DNA of 64,000 nt from NCBI RefSeq assembly GCF_008831085.1, contig NZ_WBJY01000001.1:744001-808000 (forward strand), read 5' to 3'. The notes under the pieces are model-generated. The model had not been told where the DNA came from. It worked only from the letters and a program-made list of their open reading frames with translations, and searched no databases. This document shows, piece by piece, positions 37,184 through 45,999 of this stretch (position 1 is its first letter; each line of letters starts with the position of its first letter). A program made the position numbers and the translations under genes. The stretch is from Pseudoclavibacter endophyticus (GTDB taxonomy: Bacteria > Actinomycetota > Actinomycetes > Actinomycetales > Microbacteriaceae).

Positions 37184-38404
37184 ATGACGAGCGGACACGA
37201 AAGCGGGGACGGCGTGGTCGGAACGGCGGATGCGGCAGGAGCGGCGGTGAGCGGCGGGAGCGCGCTTCGCGCCGTGCACTTCGGCGCCGGCAACATCGGG
37301 CGGGGGTTCATCGGACTCGTGCTGCACCAGGCCGGCTACCGTGTCACGTTCATCGACACGAACGGCGAGCTCATCGGCGCACTGCGCGCGGCGGAGTCGT
37401 ACCAGGTGCATGAGGTTGGCGAGCGGCCGCGAACGCACACGGTGGACGGGATCGACGGCATCGACTCGAAGGCCGACGAGGCCGCCGCCGTGCGGGCCGT
37501 CGCGGCGGCCGACGTGGTCACCTGTGCGGTCGGCCCCGGCATCCTGCGCCACATCGCGCCCGTCATCAGGGAAGGCCTGCGCTCGCGCCCCGACGGCGCC
37601 GGCCGGCTGAGCGTCATGGCCTGCGAGAACGCGATCGGGGCCACCGACACGCTCGCCGCCCACGTGCTGGACGGGGCCGCCGGTCTGGCGTCACGCGCCG
37701 TCTTCGCCAACACCGCGGTCGACCGCATCATCCCGGCGCAGTCGGGCGAGGGGCTCGATGTCGAGGTCGAGCCGTTCTCGGAGTGGTCGATCGACCGCAC
37801 CCCGTTCGGGGGCTCCGAGCCGGTGATCCCCGGCGCCCACTTCGTCGACGACCTCACGCCGTACATCGAGCGAAAGCTGTTCACCGTCAACACGGGCCAC
37901 GCCACGATCGCGTACCACGGGGCGGTTGCGAATGCGTCGTCGCTGGCCGACGCGCTCGCGAGCCCGAGCATCCGCACAGAACTGGATGCCGTGCTCGCCG
38001 AGACGAGCGGCCTGCTCGTCGAGAAGTTCGGGTTCGACGCCGAGGAGCACGCGGGCTACGTCGCGACGACGATCGCGAGGTTCGCCAATCCTGCGCTGCC
38101 CGACACTCCGACGCGCGTCGGTCGCCAGCCGCTGCGCAAGCTGGGTCGGCACGAGCGCTTCGTGCAGCCCGCCGCGGAGGCGGCGGAGCGAGGACTGCCC
38201 CACGACGCGCTCGTGCGCGCGATCGGCGCTGCGCTGCGCTTCGACGTCGCCGACGACCCTGAGGCGATCGACCTGCGGCAAAAGCTGCGCACGCTCGACG
38301 CAGCGGCCTTCACGACCGAGGTCACGGGGCTCGAGGCGTCGCACCCGTTGTTCCCCGCCGTCGTCCGGGAGGTCGAGCGCCGACAGGCCGAGTCCAGCGG
38401 CTGA
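37184..38404 (+). CDS. mtlD: mannitol-1-phosphate 5-dehydrogenase
   Basis: Oxidises mannitol-1-phosphate from the PTS to fructose-6-phosphate with NAD+. 406 residues; the Rossmann motif VHFGAGNIGRGFIGLVLHQAG starts at about residue 30, after a Gly/Ala-rich N-terminal extension. Family motifs ACENAIGATDTLA, NTAVDRIIP and KLFTVNTGHA (with the catalytic lysine) are present. It follows mtlA after four bases, so uptake and first oxidation are one operon. No mtlR regulator is adjacent. Confidence 0.96.
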   Translation: MTSGHESGDGVVGTADAAGAAVSGGSALRAVHFGAGNIGRGFIGLVLHQAGYRVTFIDTNGELIGALRAAESYQVHEVGERPRTHTVDGIDGIDSKADEAAAVRAVAAADVVTCAVGPGILRHIAPVIREGLRSRPDGAGRLSVMACENAIGATDTLAAHVLDGAAGLASRAVFANTAVDRIIPAQSGEGLDVEVEPFSEWSIDRTPFGGSEPVIPGAHFVDDLTPYIERKLFTVNTGHATIAYHGAVANASSLADALASPSIRTELDAVLAETSGLLVEKFGFDAEEHAGYVATTIARFANPALPDTPTRVGRQPLRKLGRHERFVQPAAEAAERGLPHDALVRAIGAALRFDVADDPEAIDLRQKLRTLDAAAFTTEVTGLEASHPLFPAVVREVERRQAESSG

Positions 38405-38442
38405 GCGCCGCCCACGACCGCCGGGCGCGGGGCGTCCGCAGC

Positions 38443-39396
38443 TCAGGTCTTGCGCAGCAGTACGTGGTGCACGGAGTGATCGGCGTCCTTCTTCAGCACG
38501 AGCCGCGCACGTGAGCGCGTCGGCAGCACGTTCTCGCGCAGGTTGGGGCCGTTGATCTCGTTCCAGATGCTGCGGGCGCGCTCGCGGGCCTCGGGCTCGC
38601 TGAGGTCGATGTAGCGGTGGAAGTAGGAGCGGGGGTTGGTGAATGCACCGCGCTGCAGCGTGAGGAACCGGTCCACGTACCAGCGCTCGATGTCGGCGGT
38701 GCGGGCATCGACGTAGATCGAAAAGTCGAACATGTCGCTCACCGCGAGCGAACGTCCCTGGCGCGGCGGCTGCAGCACGTTGAGGCCCTCGACGATGAGG
38801 ATGTCAGGGCGGTTCACGACGATCTCGGCGTCGGGCACGATGTCGTAGCTCAGGTGCGAGTAGAAGGGCGCTCGAACCTCCTCGACGCCAGACTTCACCT
38901 GCGTGATGAAGCGGAGCAGGGCCCGTTGGTCGTACGACTCGGGAAACCCCTTGCGGCGCATGATGCCGCGGCGTTCGAGCTCGGCGTTCGGGAGGAGGAA
39001 CCCGTCGGTCGTGACGAGCTCGACCCGCGGCAGATTCTCCCAGCGGCTGAGCAGCTCGCGAAGCAGGCGCGCGACCGTCGACTTGCCGACGGCGACTGAC
39101 CCGGCGACGCCGATCACGAACGGCGTCGTCACGGAGCGCTCGCCAAGAAAGCCGGCGACCTGGCCGTGCAGGCGGCGAGAATTGGTCGCGTACAGGTTGA
39201 GCAGCCGGCTGAGCGGCACGTACACGTCGCGCACCTCTGCGAGGTCGAGTGCGGTGCCGAGGCCGCGCAGGCGGGCGATGTCGGAGTCGTCCAGCGTCAT
39301 CGATGCCGACGGTGCGAGCTCGGCCCAATCCGATCGCGCGATATCGACGAACGGGGTGGTGCCGCTCGGGATCGTGACGGCACCCGTGACGGACAT
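38443..39396 (-). CDS. coaA: pantothenate kinase, type I
   Basis: First step of CoA synthesis: phosphorylates pantothenate. 317 residues, standard for CoaA, from the ATG at 39396. The P-loop is [15 protein letters not shown]; downstream are [18 protein letters not shown] and IVEGLNVLQ, all characteristic. A minus-strand TAGACT eight bases upstream fixes the start; longer in-frame sequence upstream is Arg-rich and not conserved. The enzyme four steps later, CoaD, is at 17 kb. Confidence 0.95.
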   Translation of the reverse strand: MSVTGAVTIPSGTTPFVDIARSDWAELAPSASMTLDDSDIARLRGLGTALDLAEVRDVYVPLSRLLNLYATNSRRLHGQVAGFLGERSVTTPFVIGVAGSVAVGKSTVARLLRELLSRWENLPRVELVTTDGFLLPNAELERRGIMRRKGFPESYDQRALLRFITQVKSGVEEVRAPFYSHLSYDIVPDAEIVVNRPDILIVEGLNVLQPPRQGRSLAVSDMFDFSIYVDARTADIERWYVDRFLTLQRGAFTNPRSYFHRYIDLSEPEARERARSIWNEINGPNLRENVLPTRSRARLVLKKDADHSVHHVLLRKT

Positions 39397-39404
39397 GGTC
39401 ACTG

Positions 39405-39410
39405 AGTCTA
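39405..39410 (-). promoter_or_regulatory. -10 box for coaA, sharing bases with an upstream stop codon
   Basis: Minus-strand TAGACT, eight bases before the coaA ATG. Its first three bases are the TAG stop of the RibD-C gene. Confidence 0.55.
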
Positions 39411-40235
39411 CGTTGCGCGCTCCCAGCGGAAGAACAGCGCGCCACACCCCTCGAGCATGCTCGCGCGAGCGAAGCCATGCGTCGCGCCGGCCGCCGAGTG
39501 CGCCGGGCGGGGGCCGGCGCCGGTCACGACGACCGAGGAGAGGGTGATGCACCACTCGTCGAGCGCACCCCGGTCGAGGAGCGCGCTGAACAGGGTCGGC
39601 CCGCCCTCGCACAGCACCCGGTGCAGGCCGAGCCTCGCGAGCGCTCGGCGCAGCTCTGCTGGGTCGGTGCCGCTGCCGCCGGCGAGCCCCTCCTCCCGCT
39701 CGTCGTCGTCGAACCGGGCGTCGGCGACCCGCACGATCGTCGCCACTGGCTCATATGCGGCGAGGCGACCGTCATCGCCCGAGTTGGTCACCAGGACCGG
39801 CCGTACGGGAGCATCCGCGAACACGGCGTGGTCAGCGGGGATCGACAGGTCTGACGACACCACGACGAGCGTGGGATGCTGCGCGAGGCCCCGTGAGACG
39901 CGCCACGCGACGGAGTCGTCGCTGACGCGCAGGCCCACGTACTGCTCGTCGAGCAGCGTTCCCGCGCCCACCATGACGGCGTCGCTCGTGCGCCGCAGCA
40001 GCTCGAAGAGACGGCGGTCGCCGGCCGTGCCGATCGAGCCGGCGCGCGCGTCGGGCCCGACCGCGCTGCCGTCGATGCTCGTGACGACGTTGCCGCGGAT
40101 GGTGACGCCGTCGGCAGAGGGATGCTGGGGCCACGAGTAGCGCTCGATCAGTTCGTCGTCGGAGAGCGCACGCCTGCCGCCGGGCTCGCGGACGACGTCG
40201 TCGTCGGCTGCGGTGTCAAACGTTGTGAAGGGCAT
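39408..40235 (-). CDS. pyrimidine reductase family protein (RibD C-terminal / DHFR-like fold)
   Basis: 275 residues with the RibD-C fold: [58 protein letters not shown]. Such stand-alone proteins reduce a pteridine- or pyrimidine-like substrate with NADPH, but the true substrate is unknown and no deaminase domain or rib cluster is present. The gene begins within the end of the FolP2-type gene, so the two are probably one transcript; a shared pterin-related role is possible. The ATG at 40235 was chosen; a GTG at 40247 would add four residues. Confidence 0.8.
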   Translation of the reverse strand: MPFTTFDTAADDDVVREPGGRRALSDDELIERYSWPQHPSADGVTIRGNVVTSIDGSAVGPDARAGSIGTAGDRRLFELLRRTSDAVMVGAGTLLDEQYVGLRVSDDSVAWRVSRGLAQHPTLVVVSSDLSIPADHAVFADAPVRPVLVTNSGDDGRLAAYEPVATIVRVADARFDDDEREEGLAGGSGTDPAELRRALARLGLHRVLCEGGPTLFSALLDRGALDEWCITLSSVVVTGAGPRPAHSAAGATHGFARASMLEGCGALFFRWERAT

Positions 40236-41097
40236 GGTGCGGCTCACGGTATCCGAGAATCGCCTCGGTCATCCGAGTCGCGTCGACGGCTTCCCGCACG
40301 TTGTGCATGCGCACGATCCGGGCGCCGAGCATGATCGACGCGACGGCGGCGGCGACCGAGCCAGCGAGGCGCTCCGGCTTGGGCCGGCCGAGCGACTCGC
40401 CGATGAAGTCCTTATTCGAGACGGCCGCCAGTGTGGAGTAGCCGAGCGCGGTGATCATGCCGAGTCGACGCGACAGTTCGAGCGTGTGCAGGGTCGTCTT
40501 GTTGAGGTCGTGGCCCGGGTCGACGACGATCTGTTCCCGCGTGAGGCCGTGCTCGAGCGCGGCGGCCGCGCGGTCGGCGAGGAAATCGCGCACCTCTCCC
40601 GCGACGTCGGCGTAGGTGGGATGCGGGAACGCCGTTCGGGGCGTTGCCAGGCTGTGCGTGATGATGAGGCTCGCACCGCGATCGGCCGCGATATCGGCCA
40701 GTCGGCGGTCGCGCAGGCCGCTCGTGTCGTTGATGACATCCGCGCCCGCGTCGAGGCAGGCGGCCGCGACCTCGGGCCGGTACGTCTCGGCCGAGACGGG
40801 AAGCTGCGAACGGCGCCGGATCGCCTCGATGACCGGCACGACCCGCTCGATCTCGTCGGCAACCGAGAGCTCGTCGCCGGCCGCGAACGGCTGCCCCCCG
40901 ATGTCGACGAGGTCGGCGCCCGCGCGCTCCGCCGCGAGGGCGGCACCAACGGCGTCATCGAGCGCGAACGTGGTGCCACCGTCGTAGAACGAGTCGGGCG
41001 TGCGGTTCACGATCGCCATGACGAGCACCCGCCGCGAGAGGTCGAGCACCTCGCCGCGGAGCAGGAGCGCGGGGCGGGGTTCGACGACGCCGGGCAC
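40216..41097 (-). CDS. dihydropteroate synthase-like protein, FolP2 type
   Basis: 293 residues from a GTG at 41097 preceded by a GAGAGAGCGAGG purine run. The TIM-barrel pterin-binding fold is clear: AIVNRTPDSFYDGG, ADLVDIGGQPF, VINDTSGLRD, MHNVREA. Several segments are those of the mycobacterial FolP2 paralogue rather than true DHPS: VDPGHDLNKTT in place of DPGxGFGKT, and SNKDFIGESLG in place of SRKxFIG. Mycobacterial FolP2 does not act as DHPS in published tests, so sulfonamide-target activity should not be assumed. The start ahead of this (41166) is less likely. Confidence 0.82.
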   Translation of the reverse strand: MPGVVEPRPALLLRGEVLDLSRRVLVMAIVNRTPDSFYDGGTTFALDDAVGAALAAERAGADLVDIGGQPFAAGDELSVADEIERVVPVIEAIRRRSQLPVSAETYRPEVAAACLDAGADVINDTSGLRDRRLADIAADRGASLIITHSLATPRTAFPHPTYADVAGEVRDFLADRAAAALEHGLTREQIVVDPGHDLNKTTLHTLELSRRLGMITALGYSTLAAVSNKDFIGESLGRPKPERLAGSVAAAVASIMLGARIVRMHNVREAVDATRMTEAILGYREPHHALHNV

Positions 41098-41128
41098 GGG
41101 GCCTCGCTCTCTCTCGGCAGCGGAGCCA

Positions 41129-41134
41129 AGCCTA
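41129..41134 (-). promoter_or_regulatory. -10 box for the FolP2-type gene
   Basis: Minus-strand TAGGCT about 31 bases before the GTG at 41097, leaving a short leader with a ribosome site. Divergent from the glmS promoter 55 bp away. Confidence 0.45.
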
Positions 41135-41188
41135 CGGGCTGGAGAGCGGCGGGCCGGGGGCGACAACGAAGACCGTCCGGTGAAACCG

Positions 41189-41194
41189 TAGACT
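41189..41194 (+). promoter_or_regulatory. -10 box for glmS (leaderless start)
   Basis: TAGACT seven bases before the glmS ATG at 41202. Confidence 0.6.
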
Positions 41195-41201
41195 GCACGC
41201 C

Positions 41202-43052
41202 ATGTGTGGAATCGTTGGATACGTCGGGCCCCGCCCGAGCCAGGAGGTCCTCCTCGGGGGCCTCCGCCGCCTCGAATACCGTGGCTACGACTCGGCGGGC
41301 ATCGCCGTGATCGACGATGCGGGCACGCTGCACTCGCGCAAGCGCGCCGGCAAGCTCGCCGTGCTCAGCGACGACCTGGAGCGCATGCCGATGTCGGATG
41401 GCACGACGGGGATCGGACACACCCGCTGGGCGACGCACGGTGGACCGACCGACGGCAACGCGCATCCCCACCTCTCGCACGGCGGCAAACTGGCCGTCAT
41501 TCACAACGGCATCATCGAGAACTTCGCGGAGCTCAAGAGCGAGCTCATCGCGGAGGGCATCGAGTTCACGTCGGAGACCGACACCGAGGTGGCAGCCGCG
41601 CTCATCGGCCGCGAGTACACCGCGACGGGCAGCCTCGAGCGCGCCTTCCGTGCGGTCGTCTCGCGTCTCGACGGCGCCTTCACGCTGCTGGCCGTGCACG
41701 CCGACGAGCCCGGCGTCATCGTGGGCGCCCGCCTCAACTCGCCGCTTGTGATCGGACTCGGTGATGGCGAGACGTTCCTCGGTTCCGACGTCGCCGCCTT
41801 CGTCGAGCACACCCGCAACGCCATCGCCGTCGGGCAGGCGCAGGTCGTCGTGGCGCGCCCCGAGGGCGTCGAGGTGACGACGTTCGACGGCGCCCCGGCC
41901 GAGGGCGAACCGTTCGAGGTGTCGTGGGATGCTTCGGCAGCGGAGAAGGGCGGTTGGCCGTCGTTCATGGCGAAAGAGATCGACGAAGACCCCGAAGCCG
42001 TCGCCAACACGCTCCGCGGCCGCGTGCAGCACGACACGGTCGTGCTGCCCGACCTCGACGCGCTCGGTGACGACTACTTCACGGGCATCGACCGCGTCGT
42101 CATCGTCGCCTGCGGCACCGCCGCCTACTCCGCCCAGGTCGGTGTCTACGCGATCGAGGAGTGGTCGCGCATCCCGAGCGTCGTCGAGCTCGCCCACGAG
42201 TTCCGGTACCGCAACCCCGTGCTGACCGAGCGCACGCTCGTCGTTTCGATGAGCCAGTCGGGCGAGACGATGGACACGCTCATGGCGGTGCGCTACGCGA
42301 AGGAGCGAGGGGCCAAGACGCTCTCGATCTGCAATACGCAGGGCGCCACAATCCCGCGAGAGTCCGATGCCGTCGTGTACACGCACGCGGGCCCCGAGGT
42401 CGCCGTCGCGTCGACGAAGGCGTTCCTCGCGCAGATCACGGCCCTCTACCTCCTCGGCCTCTACGCGGCGCAGGTGCGCGGGACGCTCGACGCCGAGCGT
42501 CGCGCCGAGCTGCTGACGGAGTTCCAGACAATTCCCGAGAAGGTGCGCACCGTGCTCGACGTACGCCCGCGCATCCGGGAGCTCGCCAACTGGATGGCCG
42601 ACACCCGATCCGTGCTCTACCTCGGGCGCAACGTGGGCTACCCCATCGCCCTCGAGGGCGCGCTGAAGCTCAAGGAGATCGCCTACATCCACGCGGAGGG
42701 CTTCGCGGCGGGTGAGCTCAAGCACGGGCCGATCGCGCTTATCGAACCGGGCCAGCCGGTTTTCGTGATCGTGCCCTCACCGCGCCACGACGACACGTTG
42801 CACCCGAAGATCGTCTCGAACATCCAGGAGATCCGGGCGCGCGGCGCCCGGGTGCTCGCGATCTGCGAGGCGGGCGACGCCGCGGTGCTCCCCTACGCCG
42901 ACGAGGTCATCGGCGTGCCACCGACCGAGCCGTTCTTCGAGCCCCTGCTCGCGGTCGTGCCGCTGCAGGTGTTCGCGATCGAGCTCGCGACCGCCAAGGG
43001 GCTCGACGTCGATCAGCCCCGCAACCTCGCGAAGTCGGTCACCGTCGAATAG
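41202..43052 (+). CDS. glmS: glutamine--fructose-6-phosphate aminotransferase (isomerizing)
   Basis: Makes glucosamine-6-phosphate, entry point to UDP-GlcNAc. 616 residues. The N-terminal MCGIVGYVG carries the nucleophilic Cys2 of the glutaminase domain (to about residue 240). Two SIS sugar-isomerase domains follow, with CGTAAYSAQVG, SMSQSGETMDT and the C-terminal LAKSVTVE that closes the active site. The leaderless start leaves no room for a glmS ribozyme. acpS follows nine bases downstream. Confidence 0.97.
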   Translation: MCGIVGYVGPRPSQEVLLGGLRRLEYRGYDSAGIAVIDDAGTLHSRKRAGKLAVLSDDLERMPMSDGTTGIGHTRWATHGGPTDGNAHPHLSHGGKLAVIHNGIIENFAELKSELIAEGIEFTSETDTEVAAALIGREYTATGSLERAFRAVVSRLDGAFTLLAVHADEPGVIVGARLNSPLVIGLGDGETFLGSDVAAFVEHTRNAIAVGQAQVVVARPEGVEVTTFDGAPAEGEPFEVSWDASAAEKGGWPSFMAKEIDEDPEAVANTLRGRVQHDTVVLPDLDALGDDYFTGIDRVVIVACGTAAYSAQVGVYAIEEWSRIPSVVELAHEFRYRNPVLTERTLVVSMSQSGETMDTLMAVRYAKERGAKTLSICNTQGATIPRESDAVVYTHAGPEVAVASTKAFLAQITALYLLGLYAAQVRGTLDAERRAELLTEFQTIPEKVRTVLDVRPRIRELANWMADTRSVLYLGRNVGYPIALEGALKLKEIAYIHAEGFAAGELKHGPIALIEPGQPVFVIVPSPRHDDTLHPKIVSNIQEIRARGARVLAICEAGDAAVLPYADEVIGVPPTEPFFEPLLAVVPLQVFAIELATAKGLDVDQPRNLAKSVTVE

Positions 43053-43061
43053 GCCGGGCGC

Positions 43062-43445
43062 GTGATCGTCGGAATCGGCGTCGATACGGTCGACCACGCC
43101 CGTTTCGTGCGGGCGCTCGAGCGTGCACCCGCGCTCGCGGAGCGGCTGTTCACGAGTGACGAGCGAGCCCTTTCCGTCACCTCGCTCGCGGCCAGGTTCG
43201 CCGCCCGCGAGGCGGCCGTGAAGGCCCTCGGCGGCCTGCACGGACTCGCCCTTCGGGACTTCCCCGTGCGGCGTGAGGCCGGTGGATCACCCGAGTTCGA
43301 CCTGAGCCCGGCCACGACGGCCCGTCTCGCCCAGCTCGGCGTCGCGACGCTCCACCTGTCTCTCACGCACGACGCCGGCCTCGCAACGGCGTTCGTCGTC
43401 GCCGAGGGCGCCGTCGCCCCGCCCTCCCCGCCGCAGATTCCCTGA
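43062..43445 (+). CDS. acpS: holo-[acyl-carrier-protein] synthase
   Basis: Transfers 4'-phosphopantetheine from CoA to ACP. 127 residues from a GTG. The metal-binding aspartate is in GIGVDTVDHARF and the second acidic site in RFAAREAAVKAL; LSLTHDAGLATAFVV is the C-terminal strand motif. It lies between glmS and alr in an envelope-related operon. The CoA donor is supplied by the CoaA/CoaD pathway also encoded here. Confidence 0.94.
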   Translation: MIVGIGVDTVDHARFVRALERAPALAERLFTSDERALSVTSLAARFAAREAAVKALGGLHGLALRDFPVRREAGGSPEFDLSPATTARLAQLGVATLHLSLTHDAGLATAFVVAEGAVAPPSPPQIP

Positions 43446-43482
43446 CCGCGAGCATCCACCCACACCGCCCGGAGGAGCCGAC

Positions 43483-45321
43483 GTGACCGTGCCTCGTATC
43501 GAGGTTGACCTCGCCGCCGTGCGGCACAACGTGGCGACGGTGAAGCGCACCGTCGCGACCCCCATCATGGCCGTCGTGAAAGCCGGCGGCTACGGGCACG
43601 GCGCACTCGCGGTCGCCCGGGCCGCGCTCGACGGCGGCGCCGAGGCGCTCGGTGTCGCCGACATCGCCGAGGCGCTCTCGTTGCGAAACGCCGGCATCGA
43701 CGCCCCGATGCTGGCCTGGTTGCACGGGCCCTCGACCGACTGGCTCGCCGCGATCGAGGCCGACGTCGACGTCGCGGTGTCGTCGATCGAGCAGCTGCAG
43801 CTGTTCGCCGCCGTCGCCGAACGAGCCGGTCGCCCCGCGCGCGTGCAGGTGAAGCTCGACACCGGCCTCGGCCGCAACGGGGCGAACGAGCGCGACTGGG
43901 GTGCGATCCTCGCCCACGTCCGCGAGCTCGAGATAGCCGGCGTCGCCCGGTTCGCGGGCCTTTTCAGCCACCTCTCCGGTGCATCGCGCGACGCCGACCT
44001 GCGGCAGGTCGAGGCCTTCGAGCGCGCCCGCGCGATCGCGCGCGCCCAGGGTGTCGAGCCCGAGCGCTACCACCTCGGCGCGACCGCGGGCGGGCTCGAC
44101 CTGCCCGAGGCCAGGTACGACCTCGTGCGCCTCGGCATCTCGATGTACGGGCTGACGCCGCATGCCCCTGACACACCGAGCGGGCTCGGCCTGCGACCTG
44201 GTCTGCGCCTCGTCGCACCGCTCGCGCGCGATGCCGCGGGCTGGTTCGTCGAGGTGGGCGCGGCCGACGGACTGCCGCCGCTCGACGCCGGCGCGGCCGC
44301 GCCGCTGCGGCTGGAGGGCGGTGACGGGCGGTCGTGGCGACTGCTGTCGGTCGGCGACGTGACGACCCGCGTGGAGCCAGTGCCGGGGGCGGACGCGGAG
44401 ATCGCGCCCGCCGGGTCCATCACCCTGTTCGGTGCGCCCGATGCATCGCGACGCACCACCTCGGCCGATGAGTGGGCGCTCGCGGCCGGCACGATCGGTT
44501 ATGAGATCGTCACGCGCCTGTCGCCGCGCCTCGAGCGCCGCGACGCCGCGACCGGGGGGACGCTCGAGACGGCGCCCTGCGAGCCACGGCGAACCACCCG
44601 CGGTCTCGTCGCCCCCCGGCGCACCCTCACGATCGACGCGGTGCAGCTGCGGGCGAGCATCGCCGAGCTCGCGGACGCGGGGGTGCGCACGCTCGACGTG
44701 AGCGCCGACGCCTACGGAATCGGCCTCGAGACGATCGCCGCGATTGCGGCGGACGAGGGGGTCGACCTCGTTGTCCGTACCGCCGCGGACGCGGAGCGCG
44801 CAGCCGCCGGCGGGCACGCGGTCCGTCACGACCCCGATGCTCCCGATGTCGCGCGCGCCGCCTACGGCTTTCGCGGGGGAGCATCCGGATGTCTGCGCCT
44901 CACGAGCGAGCTCGTACACGTGAAGTGGGTCGAGCCGGGGACCGGCGTCTCGTACGGCCACGAGTTCGTCACGGCCGCGCCCACGGCGCTCGGCCTCGTG
45001 CCGATCGGCTACGCCGACGCGCTGCCCCGGCGCGTGGCGGGGGCGGCTTCCGTGCGGGTGATCGGTGAAGCCCCGTTTCGGCGAGGTCAGCTAAGCCCGT
45101 CCGACCGCGTTCCCATCGTCGGTCGCGTGGCCATGGACCAGGTCGTCGTCGACCTCGGCGACACCGAGGCGTGGGTCGGGTCGCCCGTCGTCGTGTTCGG
45201 CACCGACGCCGCCGATCCGCCGCTGGCCGAGGTCGCTGCGTGGGCGGGAGTGTCGCCGGCGGCCTTCGTCGCCGCCATCGGGCCCCGCGTCGAGCGCGTC
45301 GTGATCGGGGGAACGCCGTGA
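43483..45321 (+). CDS. alr: double-length alanine racemase, tandem pseudo-dimer
   Basis: Should supply D-alanine for Ddl. 612 residues instead of ~370. Unit 1 (1-352) has the PLP barrel: K33 in VVKAGGYGHG, R131 in DTGLGRNG, H163 in GLFSHLS, R216 in VRLGISMYG, and Y340 in GTIGYEIVTRLSPR. Its C-domain lacks the SYG tyrosine (region ~246-258 deleted) and the MDQ motif. Unit 2 (380-612) begins TLTIDAVQLRASIAEL with S407 where the PLP lysine belongs and a barrel cut to ~80 residues, but keeps SYG (Y491), PIGYADALPRR and GRVAMDQ (M551, D552). Its own tail has lost the GTIxYE segment. GGAGG precedes the GTG; the stop overlaps tsaE (GTGA). Confidence 0.88.
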   Translation: MTVPRIEVDLAAVRHNVATVKRTVATPIMAVVKAGGYGHGALAVARAALDGGAEALGVADIAEALSLRNAGIDAPMLAWLHGPSTDWLAAIEADVDVAVSSIEQLQLFAAVAERAGRPARVQVKLDTGLGRNGANERDWGAILAHVRELEIAGVARFAGLFSHLSGASRDADLRQVEAFERARAIARAQGVEPERYHLGATAGGLDLPEARYDLVRLGISMYGLTPHAPDTPSGLGLRPGLRLVAPLARDAAGWFVEVGAADGLPPLDAGAAAPLRLEGGDGRSWRLLSVGDVTTRVEPVPGADAEIAPAGSITLFGAPDASRRTTSADEWALAAGTIGYEIVTRLSPRLERRDAATGGTLETAPCEPRRTTRGLVAPRRTLTIDAVQLRASIAELADAGVRTLDVSADAYGIGLETIAAIAADEGVDLVVRTAADAERAAAGGHAVRHDPDAPDVARAAYGFRGGASGCLRLTSELVHVKWVEPGTGVSYGHEFVTAAPTALGLVPIGYADALPRRVAGAASVRVIGEAPFRRGQLSPSDRVPIVGRVAMDQVVVDLGDTEAWVGSPVVVFGTDAADPPLAEVAAWAGVSPAAFVAAIGPRVERVVIGGTP

Positions 45322-45989
45322 CCGAGCGCGAGCACACGACCGCGGCATCGTGCCGGGGAGCGGCGGCCGGTCTCGTCACCACGATCGCTACGGCCGACGG
45401 CATGGCCGACTTCGGCGGCAGGCTCGCGGCGCTCCTCGGCCCCGGTGATGTCGTGGTGCTGACGGGGCCCCTCGGCGCGGGGAAGACGACCCTCACCCGT
45501 GGACTCGGCGAGGGGTTGGGCGTGCGGGGACCCGTCTCGAGCCCGACCTTCGTGCTCGCGCGCACGCATCCCTCGCTCGGGGACGGCCCGCCGCTCGTGC
45601 ACGTCGACGCGTATCGCCTGCGCGACGCCCTCGATCTCGACGACCTCGACCTCGACCTCGACGCCTCGGTGACCGTCGTCGAGTGGGGGCGTGGCCTCGT
45701 CGACGCGATCGCCGACGAGTGGCTCGACGTCGAGCTCGAGCGGCCGCGCGCCACGGAATCGGCCGGCGGAGCAGCCGGTGGCGGCGAGGTGCCGGATGCC
45801 TCAGGCGATCCCGACGTGCCGCGCACGGTCCGCTTGACCCCGGTCGGGCCGCGGTGGTCGACGCGCGGGGCACTGGCCGCGCTCGACGCGCTCATCGGGG
45901 GCGGCGCGCAGGCGGAGACCGGCGGCACGCGCGGAGACGGGGCGGCCGCCGATGGGTCGGCCGCGCGACCAGACGAGCCTCGCGCGTAA
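45318..45989 (+). CDS. tsaE: tRNA threonylcarbamoyladenosine biosynthesis ATPase TsaE
   Basis: ATPase that regenerates the TsaB-TsaD complex during t6A37 tRNA modification. 223 residues from a GTG overlapping the alr stop. P-loop LTGPLGAGKTTLTRGLGEGLG (K56), then SSPTFVL and the VHVDAYRL and VEWG motifs. A C-terminal extension of ~75 residues, rich in Gly/Ala, goes beyond the usual ~155-residue family length. Alr-TsaE fusions are known in other bacteria; here they remain separate but overlapping. Confidence 0.94.
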   Translation: MTEREHTTAASCRGAAAGLVTTIATADGMADFGGRLAALLGPGDVVVLTGPLGAGKTTLTRGLGEGLGVRGPVSSPTFVLARTHPSLGDGPPLVHVDAYRLRDALDLDDLDLDLDASVTVVEWGRGLVDAIADEWLDVELERPRATESAGGAAGGGEVPDASGDPDVPRTVRLTPVGPRWSTRGALAALDALIGGGAQAETGGTRGDGAAADGSAARPDEPRA

Positions 45990-45992
45990 ACT
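45987..45992 (+). promoter_or_regulatory. -10 box for tsaB overlapping the tsaE stop
   Basis: TAAACT; its first three bases are the tsaE TAA. Seven bases later is the tsaB ATG at 46000, suggesting an internal leaderless promoter for tsaB and the RimI-TsaD gene. Confidence 0.5.
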
Positions 45993-45999
45993 CGGCGGC

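Noticed and set aside
41160..41201. glmS ribozyme upstream of glmS
   Set aside because: The -10 box is seven bases from the ATG, leaving no leader for a ribozyme; glmS ribozymes are typical of Firmicutes.
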